Positions 43,851-52,969 of a stretch of 64,000 bases of DNA are shown piece after piece. Below the pieces are notes generated by a model. That model did no database searches, was not told where the DNA came from, and saw nothing but the letters and a program-made list of their open reading frames with translations. The DNA is from Staphylococcus kloosii (GTDB lineage Bacteria > Bacillota > Bacilli > Staphylococcales > Staphylococcaceae): assembly GCF_003019255.1 (NCBI RefSeq), contig NZ_CP027846.1, forward strand, positions 186,001 to 250,000, read 5' to 3'. The position numbers and the translations under genes are program-made. How positions within the stretch are numbered: the stretch's first letter is position 1; each line of letters starts with the position of its first letter.

Positions 43851-44690
43851 TTATCTTTTATACTTCTCGTTTAACTGCTGCACTAATCTTTTAAACTCTT
43901 CCTCAGAAGCAAATTCAAAAGTGATTTGACCTTTATTTTTCTTAGTCGTTATAGCTACATTTGTTCCATATTGTTCTTTTAATTGTCGTTCTTGTTGTTT
44001 TATAAATTTTGGTTTCGTTTTAGTATCTTGTTGTTTATGGTTTTCTCCCGGTGACTTATTGTCACTTATATATTGTTCTAAATATCTAACACTCCAGGCT
44101 TCACGCCGTGCACGCTTCGCTAATTTGGTAATTTCAGTAGTGTTTTTTAGTGCTAATAACGTACGACCATGCGCTCCTGATAATTCTCCTTGTTGAATCA
44201 TACGCATAACTGTAGGTGGTAAATGTAGTAAACGTAACATATTAGCAATGTATGGGCGTGATTTACTCAAACGCTGCGCCACTTGTTGCTGTGTTAATTG
44301 CAAATCATTCATAAGTTTTCTATAACTTTCGGCTTCTTCTATTGCATTTAAATCCTCACGCTGTAAATTTTCAATGATGGCTAATTCCATCATATCTTCG
44401 TCAGATAATGATTTTACAATTGCAGGTACTTGTTTTAATTCCGCAAGTTTTGCTGCGCGAAAACGTCTTTCCCCTACTACAATATGATAGCCAGTTATTG
44501 TTGTACGTAAGACGATGGGCTGTAAGATGCCATGTTGTTGAATCGAACGAGATAAATCATCTAGTCTAGCATCATCAAACGTTTTTCGCGGTTGATATGG
44601 ATTGGGTTTAATTTGATCAGTATCTATCTGTTGTATTGCAGAACCATCATCTAGCTGTAGTCTTTCATCTGCAGACTTTACGATGTTCAT
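43851..44690 (-). CDS. parB: Chromosome-partition protein ParB/Spo0J
   Basis: About 279 residues from ATG 44690. IKPNPYQPRKTFDDARLDDL (Box I), VVGERRFRAAKLAEL with the GERRxRA CTP-binding motif, the HTH LTQQQVAQRLSKSRPYIANMLRLL and a C-terminal dimerisation helix are in order. It loads as a sliding clamp at parS sites to recruit SMC. There is no parA/soj gene beside it, as is usual in staphylococci. A parS-like 16-mer lies 8 kb away at 52892. Confidence 0.93.
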   Translation of the reverse strand: MNIVKSADERLQLDDGSAIQQIDTDQIKPNPYQPRKTFDDARLDDLSRSIQQHGILQPIVLRTTITGYHIVVGERRFRAAKLAELKQVPAIVKSLSDEDMMELAIIENLQREDLNAIEEAESYRKLMNDLQLTQQQVAQRLSKSRPYIANMLRLLHLPPTVMRMIQQGELSGAHGRTLLALKNTTEITKLAKRARREAWSVRYLEQYISDNKSPGENHKQQDTKTKPKFIKQQERQLKEQYGTNVAITTKKNKGQITFEFASEEEFKRLVQQLNEKYKR

Positions 44691-44816
44691 CACCTACTTT
44701 ATAAAATGTCTTCATTTTATTTTAAGTAAATTATAACTGTAGAACAAGTAATATAAGTATCGCCAATAAAGAGTTCTCTCACGTTTTAATATAGTTAGAT
44801 TATTTTGTTTAATCAT

Positions 44817-44831
44817 AATTTTCAGAAAAGT
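44817..44831 (+). promoter_or_regulatory. CodY box of the methionine operon
   Basis: AATTTTCAGAAAAGT differs from the CodY consensus AATTTTCWGAAAATT at one position. It ends two bases before the -35 element of the met promoter. CodY repression of the staphylococcal met operon is established, so site and function agree. Confidence 0.8.
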
Positions 44832-44833
44832 TA

Positions 44834-44862
44834 TTGACAAAGCTTTTTATTATGTGTAACCT
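44834..44862 (+). promoter_or_regulatory. Promoter of the methionine operon
   Basis: TTGACA (44834-44839), 17-bp spacer, TAACCT (44857-44862). Transcription from about 44869 gives a leader of about 460 nt, matching the long met leader known in S. aureus. Confidence 0.65.
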
Positions 44863-44899
44863 ATGAAATATCAATTAAGAAATTCATACGAAACAAACA

Positions 44900-45310
44900 C
44901 AGTAATAAGGAAAGTAGAACTTACACTGCTGACACAGAGAGTCTTCAGATGCTGAAAGAAGACACAGAAAGAAAGTTTGAAAATGGCCTTTGAGTGTTGA
45001 TGCCAATATGAGGTGTCACCGGGCGCGCCCGTTATAGCGCTACAGTATTAACATTTGTTAAATGCCGTACTGGAATCATTCGATACGTCGTCAATTTCGT
45101 TAATACTCATTTTATATATTATAAGGTGAGCTTTTTTTATACGATTTTTGCTTGTCGCAGGCATTCCAATTCAAATTTTCTATTTAACAGATCGCGTACT
45201 GGATAAGGTTATTTTAGCAATAAAATAACAAATTAAGGTGGTACCACGAAGCAAGCTTTCGTCCTTTACATCCGATTTATTCGGGTTTAAAGGACGGAAG
45301 CTTTTTTATT
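44900..45310 (+). ncRNA. T-box riboswitch (tRNA-Met) leader of the met operon
   Basis: The T-box motif AAGGTGGTACCACG is at 45235-45248. Downstream is the terminator: AAGCTTTCGTCCTTTA (45253-45268) pairs with TAAAGGACGGAAGCTT (45288-45303), then TTTTTT. Upstream is the large Stem I region and a GC-rich hairpin CGGGCGCGCCCG near 45019-45030. AUG specifier candidates are at 45000-45002 and 45008-45010; I cannot decide between them. Uncharged tRNA-Met would stabilise the antiterminator. The upstream boundary is approximate. Confidence 0.88.
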
Positions 45311-45328
45311 TTTACAAGGAGGTTATCG

Positions 45329-46435
45329 ATGATGAAAAATACAGAACTTGCTCAAATCGCATTAACGGAAGATCACACTGGCGCGTTAGCTAATCCTATC
45401 TATTTAGCGACGGCTTATCAACATCCACACTTAGGACAATCAACAGGCTATGATTACACACGTACTAAAAACCCAACACGTTCAGCCTTTGAAGAATCAT
45501 TTGCCAAATTAGAAAGAGGTCTTGCTTCATTTGCTACATCAAGTGGCATGGCGGCCATTCAACTCGTTTGTAATATTTTCAAACCAGGCGATGAGGTTTT
45601 AGTGTCATTCGATTTATACGGTGGCACATTCAGATTGTTTGATTTTTATGAACAACAATATGGCATTCGCTTTAAATACGTTGATTTTCTAAATTATGAA
45701 GAAGTAGTTAAAAACATTAACGACAAGACACGCGCCCTATTTATTGAACCTATATCTAACCCGCTAATGATTGAAGTTGATGTCGAACCTTACTACGTAT
45801 TAAGTAAAAAGCATGATTTGTTAACAATAATCGATAATACTTTCTTAACACCTTATTTATCTACACCATTAGTAGATGGAGCTGACATCGTTTTACATTC
45901 TGGAACTAAATATATTGGTGGTCATAACGATGTACTCGGCGGCGTGGTAACTGTTAAAGACGAAGGCTTGGCTGAAGAATTAGCCGCATTGCATAACATG
46001 ACTGGCGCAACATTATCACCAATCGATAGTTATTTATTACAACGTGGCTTAAAGACATTGCATTTACGTCTTGATCGTTCCGAATATAATGCTAAATTAC
46101 TCGCTGAACGATGTAGTAGCTTAGAGGCAATAGACGAAGTTTTATACAGTGGTCGCACAGGCATGTTGAGTTTAAGACTTAACAAAGCATTTAGCGTTGA
46201 AAAACTTTTAGAAAATATTAAAGTTTGTATCTTTGCCGAAAGTTTAGGCGGTACTGAAACATTAATCACTTTCCCATATACACAAACCCATGTTGATATG
46301 CCAGACGAAGAAAAAGATAAACGTGGTATTGATGCACATTTAATTAGATTATCAATAGGCGTTGAAGACTATGAAGATATTGAAGCAGACCTTATTCAAG
46401 CATTAGATAAAGCGAAAGTAGGAGTGATTTCATGA
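45329..46435 (+). CDS. metI: Cystathionine gamma-synthase/O-acetylhomoserine (thiol)-lyase
   Basis: A 368-residue PLP enzyme of the Cys/Met-metabolism family: YDYTRTKNPTRSAFEESFAK, FATSSGMAAIQLV, TIIDNTFLTPYL and the PLP-Lys in VLHSGTKYIGGHND. It is the first gene of the operon, 22 bp after the T-box terminator (AAGGAGG at 45316-45322). It makes cystathionine (or homocysteine) from acylated homoserine. Four-base overlap with metC. Confidence 0.93.
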   Translation: MMKNTELAQIALTEDHTGALANPIYLATAYQHPHLGQSTGYDYTRTKNPTRSAFEESFAKLERGLASFATSSGMAAIQLVCNIFKPGDEVLVSFDLYGGTFRLFDFYEQQYGIRFKYVDFLNYEEVVKNINDKTRALFIEPISNPLMIEVDVEPYYVLSKKHDLLTIIDNTFLTPYLSTPLVDGADIVLHSGTKYIGGHNDVLGGVVTVKDEGLAEELAALHNMTGATLSPIDSYLLQRGLKTLHLRLDRSEYNAKLLAERCSSLEAIDEVLYSGRTGMLSLRLNKAFSVEKLLENIKVCIFAESLGGTETLITFPYTQTHVDMPDEEKDKRGIDAHLIRLSIGVEDYEDIEADLIQALDKAKVGVIS

Positions 46436-47610
46436 GTTTATCCAAAAATACAGAAGTGATTTTCGATTCACATAGAGGACACGATTACGATTCAGCAAAC
46501 CCACCATTATACGATTCTTCAACGTTCCACCAAAAGGTTTTAGGTGGTGGCGCAGAATACGACTATGCAAGAAGTGGTAACCCCAACCGTAAATTATTAG
46601 AAGAAAAATTAGCCAAACTTGAAGGTGGGAGTTATGCATTTGCCTATGCATCAGGCATCGCAGCTATTTCAGCAGTGTTACTCACGCTTAACGCTGACGA
46701 CCACGTCATTTTACCTGACGATGTTTACGGAGGTACTTTCCGATTAACAGAACAAATATTAACACGTTTTAATATTCGTTTTACAACTGTAGACACAACG
46801 GATATTTCACAAATCGAACAAGCTATCGAAGATAACACTAAATTAGTATATATAGAAACGCCATCCAATCCTTTGTTTAAAATCACAGATGTTCGTGCTG
46901 CTGCAAAAGTTGCACATGATCATGATTTACTTTTAGCCGTAGATAATACGTTTATGACGCCACTTGGTCAATCTCCATTAGAACTTGGCGCAGACGTCGT
47001 TGTACATAGCGCTACCAAATTTTTAGGTGGTCATAGCGATATTATTGCTGGCGCTGCAATTACTAACGATAAAACATTAGCCGATGCACTCTATCTATTA
47101 CAAAACGGTACAGGTACTGCCCTTTCCGCTCAAGATAGTTGGACATTAGCAAAACATTTAAAAACATTACCAGTAAGATTTAAGCAATCTGTAGATAACG
47201 CACAAAAACTTGAAGCATTTTTACAACAACGTGATGAAATTGCTGAAGTTTATTACCCAGGAAATGACAAATTACATTTATCTCAAGCACAACATGGCGG
47301 CGCAGTTTTAGGCTTTCGCTTAAAAGATGAAACGAAAGCTCAAGCTTTCGTTGACGCCTTATCATTACCTTTAGTATCAGTAAGTCTTGGTGGCGTAGAA
47401 ACGATTCTGTCACACCCAGCAACAATGTCACACGCCGCTGTACCTAAAGAAGTTCGAGATGAACGTAATATCACTTTTGGTCTATTTAGATTAAGTGTTG
47501 GTTTAGAAGATCCTGATGAACTGATTGCTGACTTGAATTATGCATTGAAGGAGGCTTTTAATGACTCAACAACTATTGGACAAACTGAAGAACAACATAC
47601 TAGTCGCTGA
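46432..47610 (+). CDS. metC: Cystathionine beta-lyase
   Basis: A 392-residue PLP enzyme paralogous to MetI: YDYARSGNPNRKLLEEKLAK, FAYASGIAAISAV, LLAVDNTFMTPLG, and the PLP-Lys in VVHSATKFLGGHSDIIAG. It cleaves cystathionine to homocysteine, pyruvate and ammonia. Its last 17 codons overlap the start of the next gene in another frame (50 bp), an unusually long overlap; the C-terminal NDSTTIGQTEEQHTSR is therefore probably not under family constraint. Confidence 0.93.
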   Translation: MSLSKNTEVIFDSHRGHDYDSANPPLYDSSTFHQKVLGGGAEYDYARSGNPNRKLLEEKLAKLEGGSYAFAYASGIAAISAVLLTLNADDHVILPDDVYGGTFRLTEQILTRFNIRFTTVDTTDISQIEQAIEDNTKLVYIETPSNPLFKITDVRAAAKVAHDHDLLLAVDNTFMTPLGQSPLELGADVVVHSATKFLGGHSDIIAGAAITNDKTLADALYLLQNGTGTALSAQDSWTLAKHLKTLPVRFKQSVDNAQKLEAFLQQRDEIAEVYYPGNDKLHLSQAQHGGAVLGFRLKDETKAQAFVDALSLPLVSVSLGGVETILSHPATMSHAAVPKEVRDERNITFGLFRLSVGLEDPDELIADLNYALKEAFNDSTTIGQTEEQHTSR

Positions 47611-49405
47611 TGGTGCTATGGGCACGATACTCTACTCTGAAGGATTAGACACGTGTCCCGAGGCTTACAATCTAAGTCATCCAGAAAGAGTGGAACGTAT
47701 TCATCGCACATATATTGAAGCTGGTGCAGACGTGATACAAACCAATACTTACGGCGCAAACTTCGAAAAGTTAAAAGCTTTTGGTTTAGAACATAAAGTT
47801 AAAGACATTCACCAAGCGGCAGTAAAAATTGCTAAAAAGGCCGCTTCACAAGATACGTATATCTTAGGTACTGTTGGGGGTTTCCGTGGTCTTAGACAAG
47901 AAGAATTAAGTCTATCGGCGATACTGTATCACACAGAAATTCAAGTAGACACTTTAATAGAAGAAGGCGTCGACGGCTTACTGTTCGAAACATATTACGA
48001 CTTAGAAGAATTAACCAACATTATACAAGCAACACGTAACAAATATGATATCCCTATTATTGCCCAGTTAACGGCATCTAATACTAACTATTTACGTGAT
48101 GGTTCGAAGATTAATGATGCTTTACAACAAGTTATCGACAGTGGCGCAGATGTCGTCGGACTGAATTGTCATCATGGTCCGCACCATATGCAACAAACAT
48201 TTTCACATATTGAATTACCAGAACATGCATACCTTTCATGTTATCCAAATGCTAGCTTACTGGATTTAAACAACAGTGAGTTCAAGTATAGCGATAATGC
48301 CGAATACTTTGGAAAAGTTGCCGAAAAGTTAATAAACGAAGGCGTACGACTCATCGGAGGTTGTTGTGGCACAACCCCAGAACATATTCATTACATTAAA
48401 TCTTCTATTAAAGATTTAACACCTATTCACAATAAAAAAGTCGTACCTATTACCAAACAAAGTACCGCAACAAAATCCACGTCTGCAAAAGAAAATTTAA
48501 CAGCTAAAGTTAAACGTGACGCTACAATCATTGTTGAGTTAGATACACCAAAGCATTTAGATACCGACAAGTTTTTCGAGAATATCCAAAAGCTAGACAA
48601 TGCCGAAATAGATGCAGTCACACTTGCCGATAATTCATTAGCTACTGTACGTATTAGTAATGTTGCTGCGGCAAGTATTATTAAACAAAACTATAATATC
48701 GAACCGCTCGTGCATATCACATGTCGAGATCGTAATTTAATCGGCTTGCAATCACATCTTTTGGGATTATCACTCATAGGCGTTAACGAAATTTTAACGA
48801 TTACCGGTGACCCTTCAAAAGTAGGTAATCTACCAGGTGCCATGAACGTATTCGATGTAAATTCAAAAGGTTTAACAGAAATTGCTAAACGTTTTAACCA
48901 AGGTATCAACACTGATGGTGATGCGCTGAAGAAAAAGACAAACTTCAACATCGCAGGAGCATTTGATCCAAATGTAAGAAAGTTAGACGGTGCAATTAGA
49001 CGTCTGGAAAAGAAAATAGACAGCGGAATGGATTATTTCATTACCCAGCCTGTTTATAGTAAAGAAAAAATTAAAACTGTTTATGAAGCAACCAAGCATT
49101 TAGGTGTCCCATTCTTTATTGGCATTATGCCGATTACTAGTTATAACAATGCATTATTTTTACACAACGAAGTACCTGGCATTAAGCTTTCCGAAGACAT
49201 ACTTACACGCTTCGAAGCAGTTAAAGACGATAGAGATAAAACAAGAGAGTTGAGCATTGAAATATGTAAAGAGCTTATCGATACGGTTCATGAATATTTT
49301 AACGGCTTGTACCTCATCACACCTTTCCAACGTGCAGACTTATCTCTGGAACTTGCAGCATACTCTAAATCGATCACTTCAAATTCACAGGAGGCAATAT
49401 TATGA
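47561..49405 (+). CDS. metF: Bifunctional homocysteine S-methyltransferase / methylenetetrahydrofolate reductase
   Basis: A 614-residue fusion. Residues 1-280 are a homocysteine methyltransferase (ADGAMGTILYSEGLDTCPEA, IQTNTYGANFEKL, VVGLNCHHGP, and the zinc-binding IGGCCGTTPEHI). Residues from about 325 are a MetF barrel (VHITCRDRNLIGLQSHLLGL, ILTITGDPSKVG, FFITQPVYS-like DYFITQPVYSKEKI). The reductase makes methyl-THF for MetE. Overlaps metC by 50 bp and metE by four bases. Confidence 0.93.
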   Translation: MTQQLLDKLKNNILVADGAMGTILYSEGLDTCPEAYNLSHPERVERIHRTYIEAGADVIQTNTYGANFEKLKAFGLEHKVKDIHQAAVKIAKKAASQDTYILGTVGGFRGLRQEELSLSAILYHTEIQVDTLIEEGVDGLLFETYYDLEELTNIIQATRNKYDIPIIAQLTASNTNYLRDGSKINDALQQVIDSGADVVGLNCHHGPHHMQQTFSHIELPEHAYLSCYPNASLLDLNNSEFKYSDNAEYFGKVAEKLINEGVRLIGGCCGTTPEHIHYIKSSIKDLTPIHNKKVVPITKQSTATKSTSAKENLTAKVKRDATIIVELDTPKHLDTDKFFENIQKLDNAEIDAVTLADNSLATVRISNVAAASIIKQNYNIEPLVHITCRDRNLIGLQSHLLGLSLIGVNEILTITGDPSKVGNLPGAMNVFDVNSKGLTEIAKRFNQGINTDGDALKKKTNFNIAGAFDPNVRKLDGAIRRLEKKIDSGMDYFITQPVYSKEKIKTVYEATKHLGVPFFIGIMPITSYNNALFLHNEVPGIKLSEDILTRFEAVKDDRDKTRELSIEICKELIDTVHEYFNGLYLITPFQRADLSLELAAYSKSITSNSQEAIL

Positions 49406-51642
49406 CAATTAAAACATCAAATTTAGGTTTCCCAAGATTAGGTAGAAAAAGAGAATGGAAAAAAACAATCGAAAGTTACTGGTCAAATAAAATCAATGCT
49501 GATGAATTAAACCAACAGCTTACTGATTTACACAAAGAGAACTTATTACTACAAAAAAATTACAATTTAGACAGTATTCCAGTTGGTGATTTTTCTCTTT
49601 ACGACCATATTCTTGATACATCATTATTATTCAATATCATTCCAGAACGATTCCAAGGTCGTGAAGTAAATAACGACTTATTATTTGATATCGCAAGAGG
49701 TAACAAAGAACACGTAGCTAGTGCGTTAATCAAATGGTTTAACACAAACTATCACTATATCGTTCCAGAATGGGATAATGCAGAACCAAAATTAAATCAC
49801 AATGTTTTATTAGAGCGCTTTAACTATGCACAGTCATTAAATGTTAATGCTCATCCTGTAATTGTAGGACCGATTACTTTCGTTCAACTTTCTAAAGGTG
49901 GTAATCAAACTTTTGAAGAAAAAGTAGAAACGCTATTACCATTATATAAAGAAGTTTTACAATCGCTTGTAGACGCTGGTGCAGAATATATTCAAATCGA
50001 TGAGCCCGTATTAGTTACTGATACAAGTGCAGACTTTGAAGATATTACACGTCAAGCTTACGATTACTTCGCACAAGCTGGCGTAGCTGACAAACTAGTC
50101 ATCCAAACATACTTTGAACGTGTGAACTTAAAATTCTTAAACAGCTTACCTGTAAAAGGATTAGGTTTAGACTTTGTACACGATAACGGCTACAATTTAT
50201 CACAAATTGAAGCAGGTGACTTAGATAAAGATAAAGTATTATATGCTGGTATTATTGATGGACGTAACGTTTGGGCAGCTGACATAGAAGCAAAACAATC
50301 ATTAATCGAAAAACTTCAAGACTACGCTACTGAATTAGTGATCCAACCATCATCATCATTATTACATGTTCCAGTTTCACTAGATGATGAAACGTTAGAC
50401 GAATCAATCGCAGAGGGGTTAAGCTTTGCGACAGAAAAATTAGATGAATTAGATGCCTTAAGACGTCTATTTAATGACAATGACAGTGCTAAATTTGATG
50501 ATCTAAAAGCGCGTTATGAACGTTTCCAAAATCAATCATTCAAAAATCTTGAATATGACTTTGATAGCGTACGTTCTTCTCGTAAATCACCATTTGCTGA
50601 ACGTCGTAAAGAACAAGATGCACAATTAAATTTACCTGATTTACCAACAACAACAATCGGTTCTTTCCCTCAATCACAAGAAGTACGTAAACAACGTGCT
50701 GCATGGAAAAACAACCGTATTACAGATGCTGAATACAATGAGTTCTTAGAAAGTGAAATCGCACGTTGGATTAAAATTCAAGAAGACATTGGTTTAGACG
50801 TACTTGTTCACGGTGAATTCGAACGTAACGACATGGTTGAATTCTTCGGCGAAAAATTACAAGGCTTCTTAGTGACTAAATTCGGTTGGGTTCAATCATA
50901 CGGTTCTCGTGCCGTTAAGCCACCAATCATTTACGGAGACGTTAAATGGAACGAACCTTTAACAGTGAAAGAAACATTATATGCGCAAGGCTTAACTGAC
51001 AAACCTGTAAAAGGTATGTTAACTGGCCCTGTTACAATCTTGAACTGGTCATTCGAACGCGTAGACTTACCTCGCGAAGAAGTTCAAAACCAAATCGCTT
51101 TAGCCATTAACGAAGAAGTATTAGCTTTGGAAGACGCTGGCATCAAAATTATCCAAGTAGACGAACCAGCATTACGAGAAGGTTTACCTTTACGTTCTGA
51201 ATACCACGCTGATTACTTAGATAAAGCAGTACATTCATTCAAACTTGCTACGTCTTCAGTGGCAGATGCAACACAAATTCATACGCATATGTGTTATTCT
51301 CAATTTGGACAAATCATCCATGCTATCTATGATTTAGATGCTGATGTTATTTCAATCGAAACATCACGTAGTCATGGTGATTTAATTCAAGACTTTGAAG
51401 ACATTACGTATGATTTAGGTATTGGACTTGGTGTCTATGATATCCATAGTCCACGTATCCCTACTGAAGAAGAAATTACGACTGCAATCGACCGTGCTTT
51501 ACAACAAATCGATCGTTCATTATTCTGGGTTAACCCAGATTGCGGTTTAAAAACGCGTAAAGAAGACGAAGTTCGTGAAGCATTAACTGTATTAGTTAAC
51601 TCAGTAGATAAATTACGTAAAACAAAGTCAGCTACTGTTTAA
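49402..51642 (+). CDS. metE: Cobalamin-independent methionine synthase
   Basis: A 746-residue protein, standard length. N-terminal GFPRLGRKREWKKTIESYW, then a duplicated barrel with the catalytic half: TTTIGSFPQSQEVRKQR, VLVHGEFERNDMVEFFGEKL, GMLTGPVTILNWSF, IQVDEPALREGLPL, and the zinc ligands in IHTHMCYSQFG, IETSRS and WVNPDCGLKTR. It methylates homocysteine with methyl-THF. Last biosynthetic gene of the met operon. Confidence 0.97.
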   Translation: MTIKTSNLGFPRLGRKREWKKTIESYWSNKINADELNQQLTDLHKENLLLQKNYNLDSIPVGDFSLYDHILDTSLLFNIIPERFQGREVNNDLLFDIARGNKEHVASALIKWFNTNYHYIVPEWDNAEPKLNHNVLLERFNYAQSLNVNAHPVIVGPITFVQLSKGGNQTFEEKVETLLPLYKEVLQSLVDAGAEYIQIDEPVLVTDTSADFEDITRQAYDYFAQAGVADKLVIQTYFERVNLKFLNSLPVKGLGLDFVHDNGYNLSQIEAGDLDKDKVLYAGIIDGRNVWAADIEAKQSLIEKLQDYATELVIQPSSSLLHVPVSLDDETLDESIAEGLSFATEKLDELDALRRLFNDNDSAKFDDLKARYERFQNQSFKNLEYDFDSVRSSRKSPFAERRKEQDAQLNLPDLPTTTIGSFPQSQEVRKQRAAWKNNRITDAEYNEFLESEIARWIKIQEDIGLDVLVHGEFERNDMVEFFGEKLQGFLVTKFGWVQSYGSRAVKPPIIYGDVKWNEPLTVKETLYAQGLTDKPVKGMLTGPVTILNWSFERVDLPREEVQNQIALAINEEVLALEDAGIKIIQVDEPALREGLPLRSEYHADYLDKAVHSFKLATSSVADATQIHTHMCYSQFGQIIHAIYDLDADVISIETSRSHGDLIQDFEDITYDLGIGLGVYDIHSPRIPTEEEITTAIDRALQQIDRSLFWVNPDCGLKTRKEDEVREALTVLVNSVDKLRKTKSATV

Positions 51643-51668
51643 AAAATAAAATGTAGGTGATGTTATCA

Positions 51669-52412
51669 ATGAGTTATCCATTATGGAACCAACTTGAACA
51701 ACTAAAAAGTTCAGAATGGGTCGATCTTACACACAAGTTTGACGACACCATTCCATGCTTTAACGAAGACGAGCGTGCAAGCGTAAAACCATTAGCAACT
51801 GTAAAAGATGATGGTTACTATGTTCAACGTTGGAATCTCGTTACTCAATACGGTACACATCTTGATGCACCGAATCATTTTGTTAATCATGCCCGCAGTC
51901 TAAATGACTTTGAATTAACAGAATTTGCGTTACCGTTGATTGTTTTAGATTATTCGTCAGAAGTCGCACGAGATGCAGACTTTATAGTAACCAAAGAACA
52001 TTTAACTCAATGGGAACGTATTAACGGTAAAATCGAGCCACACACATTTGTCGCGTTAAGAACAGATTGGTCTAAACGGTGGCCCGATACTACGCAATTT
52101 GAAAATAAAGATACGCATGGCCAACCTCATACCCCGGGTTGGAGCCGGGATGCATTACAGTTCTTAATCGAAGAACGCCAAGTAAAAGCAATCGGTCACG
52201 AAACTTTCGATACAGATGCTGCTATAGATGCAACACGTAACGAAGACTTCGTCAGCCAGCGTTATGTCCTTGAGCAAGACATTTTTCAAATTGAATTGCT
52301 GACTAATTTAGACCAATTACCAGCCCGTGGTGCTATTATTTTTACGATATGCCCAAAAGCAAATGACGCTCCTGGTTTTCCGGTACGCGCGTTTGCTATC
52401 AAGCCTAAATAG
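51669..52412 (+). CDS. Cyclase-family (kynurenine formamidase-like) metal hydrolase
   Basis: 248 residues from ATG 51669 (AGGTGATG just upstream). WVDLTHKFDDTIPCF, the HxGTHLDxPxH metal motif as TQYGTHLDAPNHFVN (about 53-67), VALRTDWS and IGHETFDTDA match the cyclase/KynB superfamily. The substrate is unknown. It follows metE by 26 bp, an arrangement I also recall at the end of the S. aureus met operon, so it is probably co-transcribed. Confidence 0.82.
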   Translation: MSYPLWNQLEQLKSSEWVDLTHKFDDTIPCFNEDERASVKPLATVKDDGYYVQRWNLVTQYGTHLDAPNHFVNHARSLNDFELTEFALPLIVLDYSSEVARDADFIVTKEHLTQWERINGKIEPHTFVALRTDWSKRWPDTTQFENKDTHGQPHTPGWSRDALQFLIEERQVKAIGHETFDTDAAIDATRNEDFVSQRYVLEQDIFQIELLTNLDQLPARGAIIFTICPKANDAPGFPVRAFAIKPK

Positions 52413-52465
52413 ATTTACAAAAACAAGTGAGATGTACTCTAGCCATTATGTACATCAGTAATAAT

Positions 52466-52508
52466 CTTGGTATTAAGCAATTTGAGCCCCTGCTTAATAC
52501 CAAGCTCT
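52466..52508 (+). terminator. Terminator of the met operon
   Basis: CTTGGTATTAAGCA (52466-52479) pairs perfectly with TGCTTAATACCAAG (52491-52504); a 14-bp stem followed by a pyrimidine run. A second hairpin with a U tract (CAAGTAGG/CCTACTTG, 52532-52563) follows and acts as a backup. Confidence 0.82.
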
Positions 52509-52621
52509 CCTTTTCAGTTATGATATATTACAAACAAGTAGGTCGCCGCCTACTTGTTTTTTGATTTTAATTTAAGTTAAGATTACTGTAACGCATTAAA
52601 TAGATACAAGGAGTGAATGCA

Positions 52622-52876
52622 ATGCCTTCGAACGACTATGCACCACAGCAACGTAATATCGTCATCGCTTATGTTTTATGGTTCTTTTTAGGCCAACTCG
52701 GCATACACCGTTTCTATTGTGGTAAAACTGCTTCGGGTATTTTCCAAGTTATTCTAGCAGTTATTGGTTGGGCCACAGCAGCTATTTTTATTGGTTACCT
52801 ATTCTTATTTATATTAGGTTTTTGGTTATTTATAGATATTTTCTTAATTCCTAGTATGTGTAAGCACCCAAATTAA
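52622..52876 (+). CDS. TM2-domain membrane protein
   Basis: 84 residues from ATG 52622 (AAGGAG eight bases before). VIAYVLWFFLGQLGIHRFYCGKT and a second helix AIFIGYLFLFILGFWLFIDIFLI with the DRF-like loop HRFY are the TM2 domain. Such proteins sit in the membrane with unknown role. Single gene, with its own upstream terminator and parS-like element downstream. Confidence 0.88.
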   Translation: MPSNDYAPQQRNIVIAYVLWFFLGQLGIHRFYCGKTASGIFQVILAVIGWATAAIFIGYLFLFILGFWLFIDIFLIPSMCKHPN

Positions 52877-52891
52877 TACAATATAAGCTAA

Positions 52892-52907
52892 TGTTTAACG
52901 TGAAACA
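52892..52907. other. parS-like site
   Basis: TGTTTAACGTGAAACA matches the ParB-binding consensus TGTTNCACGTGAAACA at all but one defined base (A for C at position 6). It lies in an intergenic gap, the preferred place for such sites, on the same origin-proximal block as parB. Single-mismatch sites are bound in Bacillus, generally more weakly. Confidence 0.6.
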
Positions 52908-52920
52908 TTATACAAATCAT

Positions 52921-52953
52921 AAAAAGAGACACCTTTGTCGAGGTGTCTCTTTT
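52921..52953. terminator. Bidirectional terminator
   Basis: AAAAGAGACACCT pairs with AGGTGTCTCTTTT. Between the TM2 gene and the convergent cstA. Confidence 0.88.
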
Positions 52954-52969
52954 GCTATTACATATAGTC

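Noticed and set aside
44900..45310. Consideration of a SAM riboswitch upstream of metI
   Set aside because: The T-box motif and its competing terminator explain the leader, and I find no SAM-I core pattern.
46430..46651. Minus-strand 73-codon frame at the metI/metC junction
   Set aside because: Antisense to conserved MetC residues; no ribosome site.
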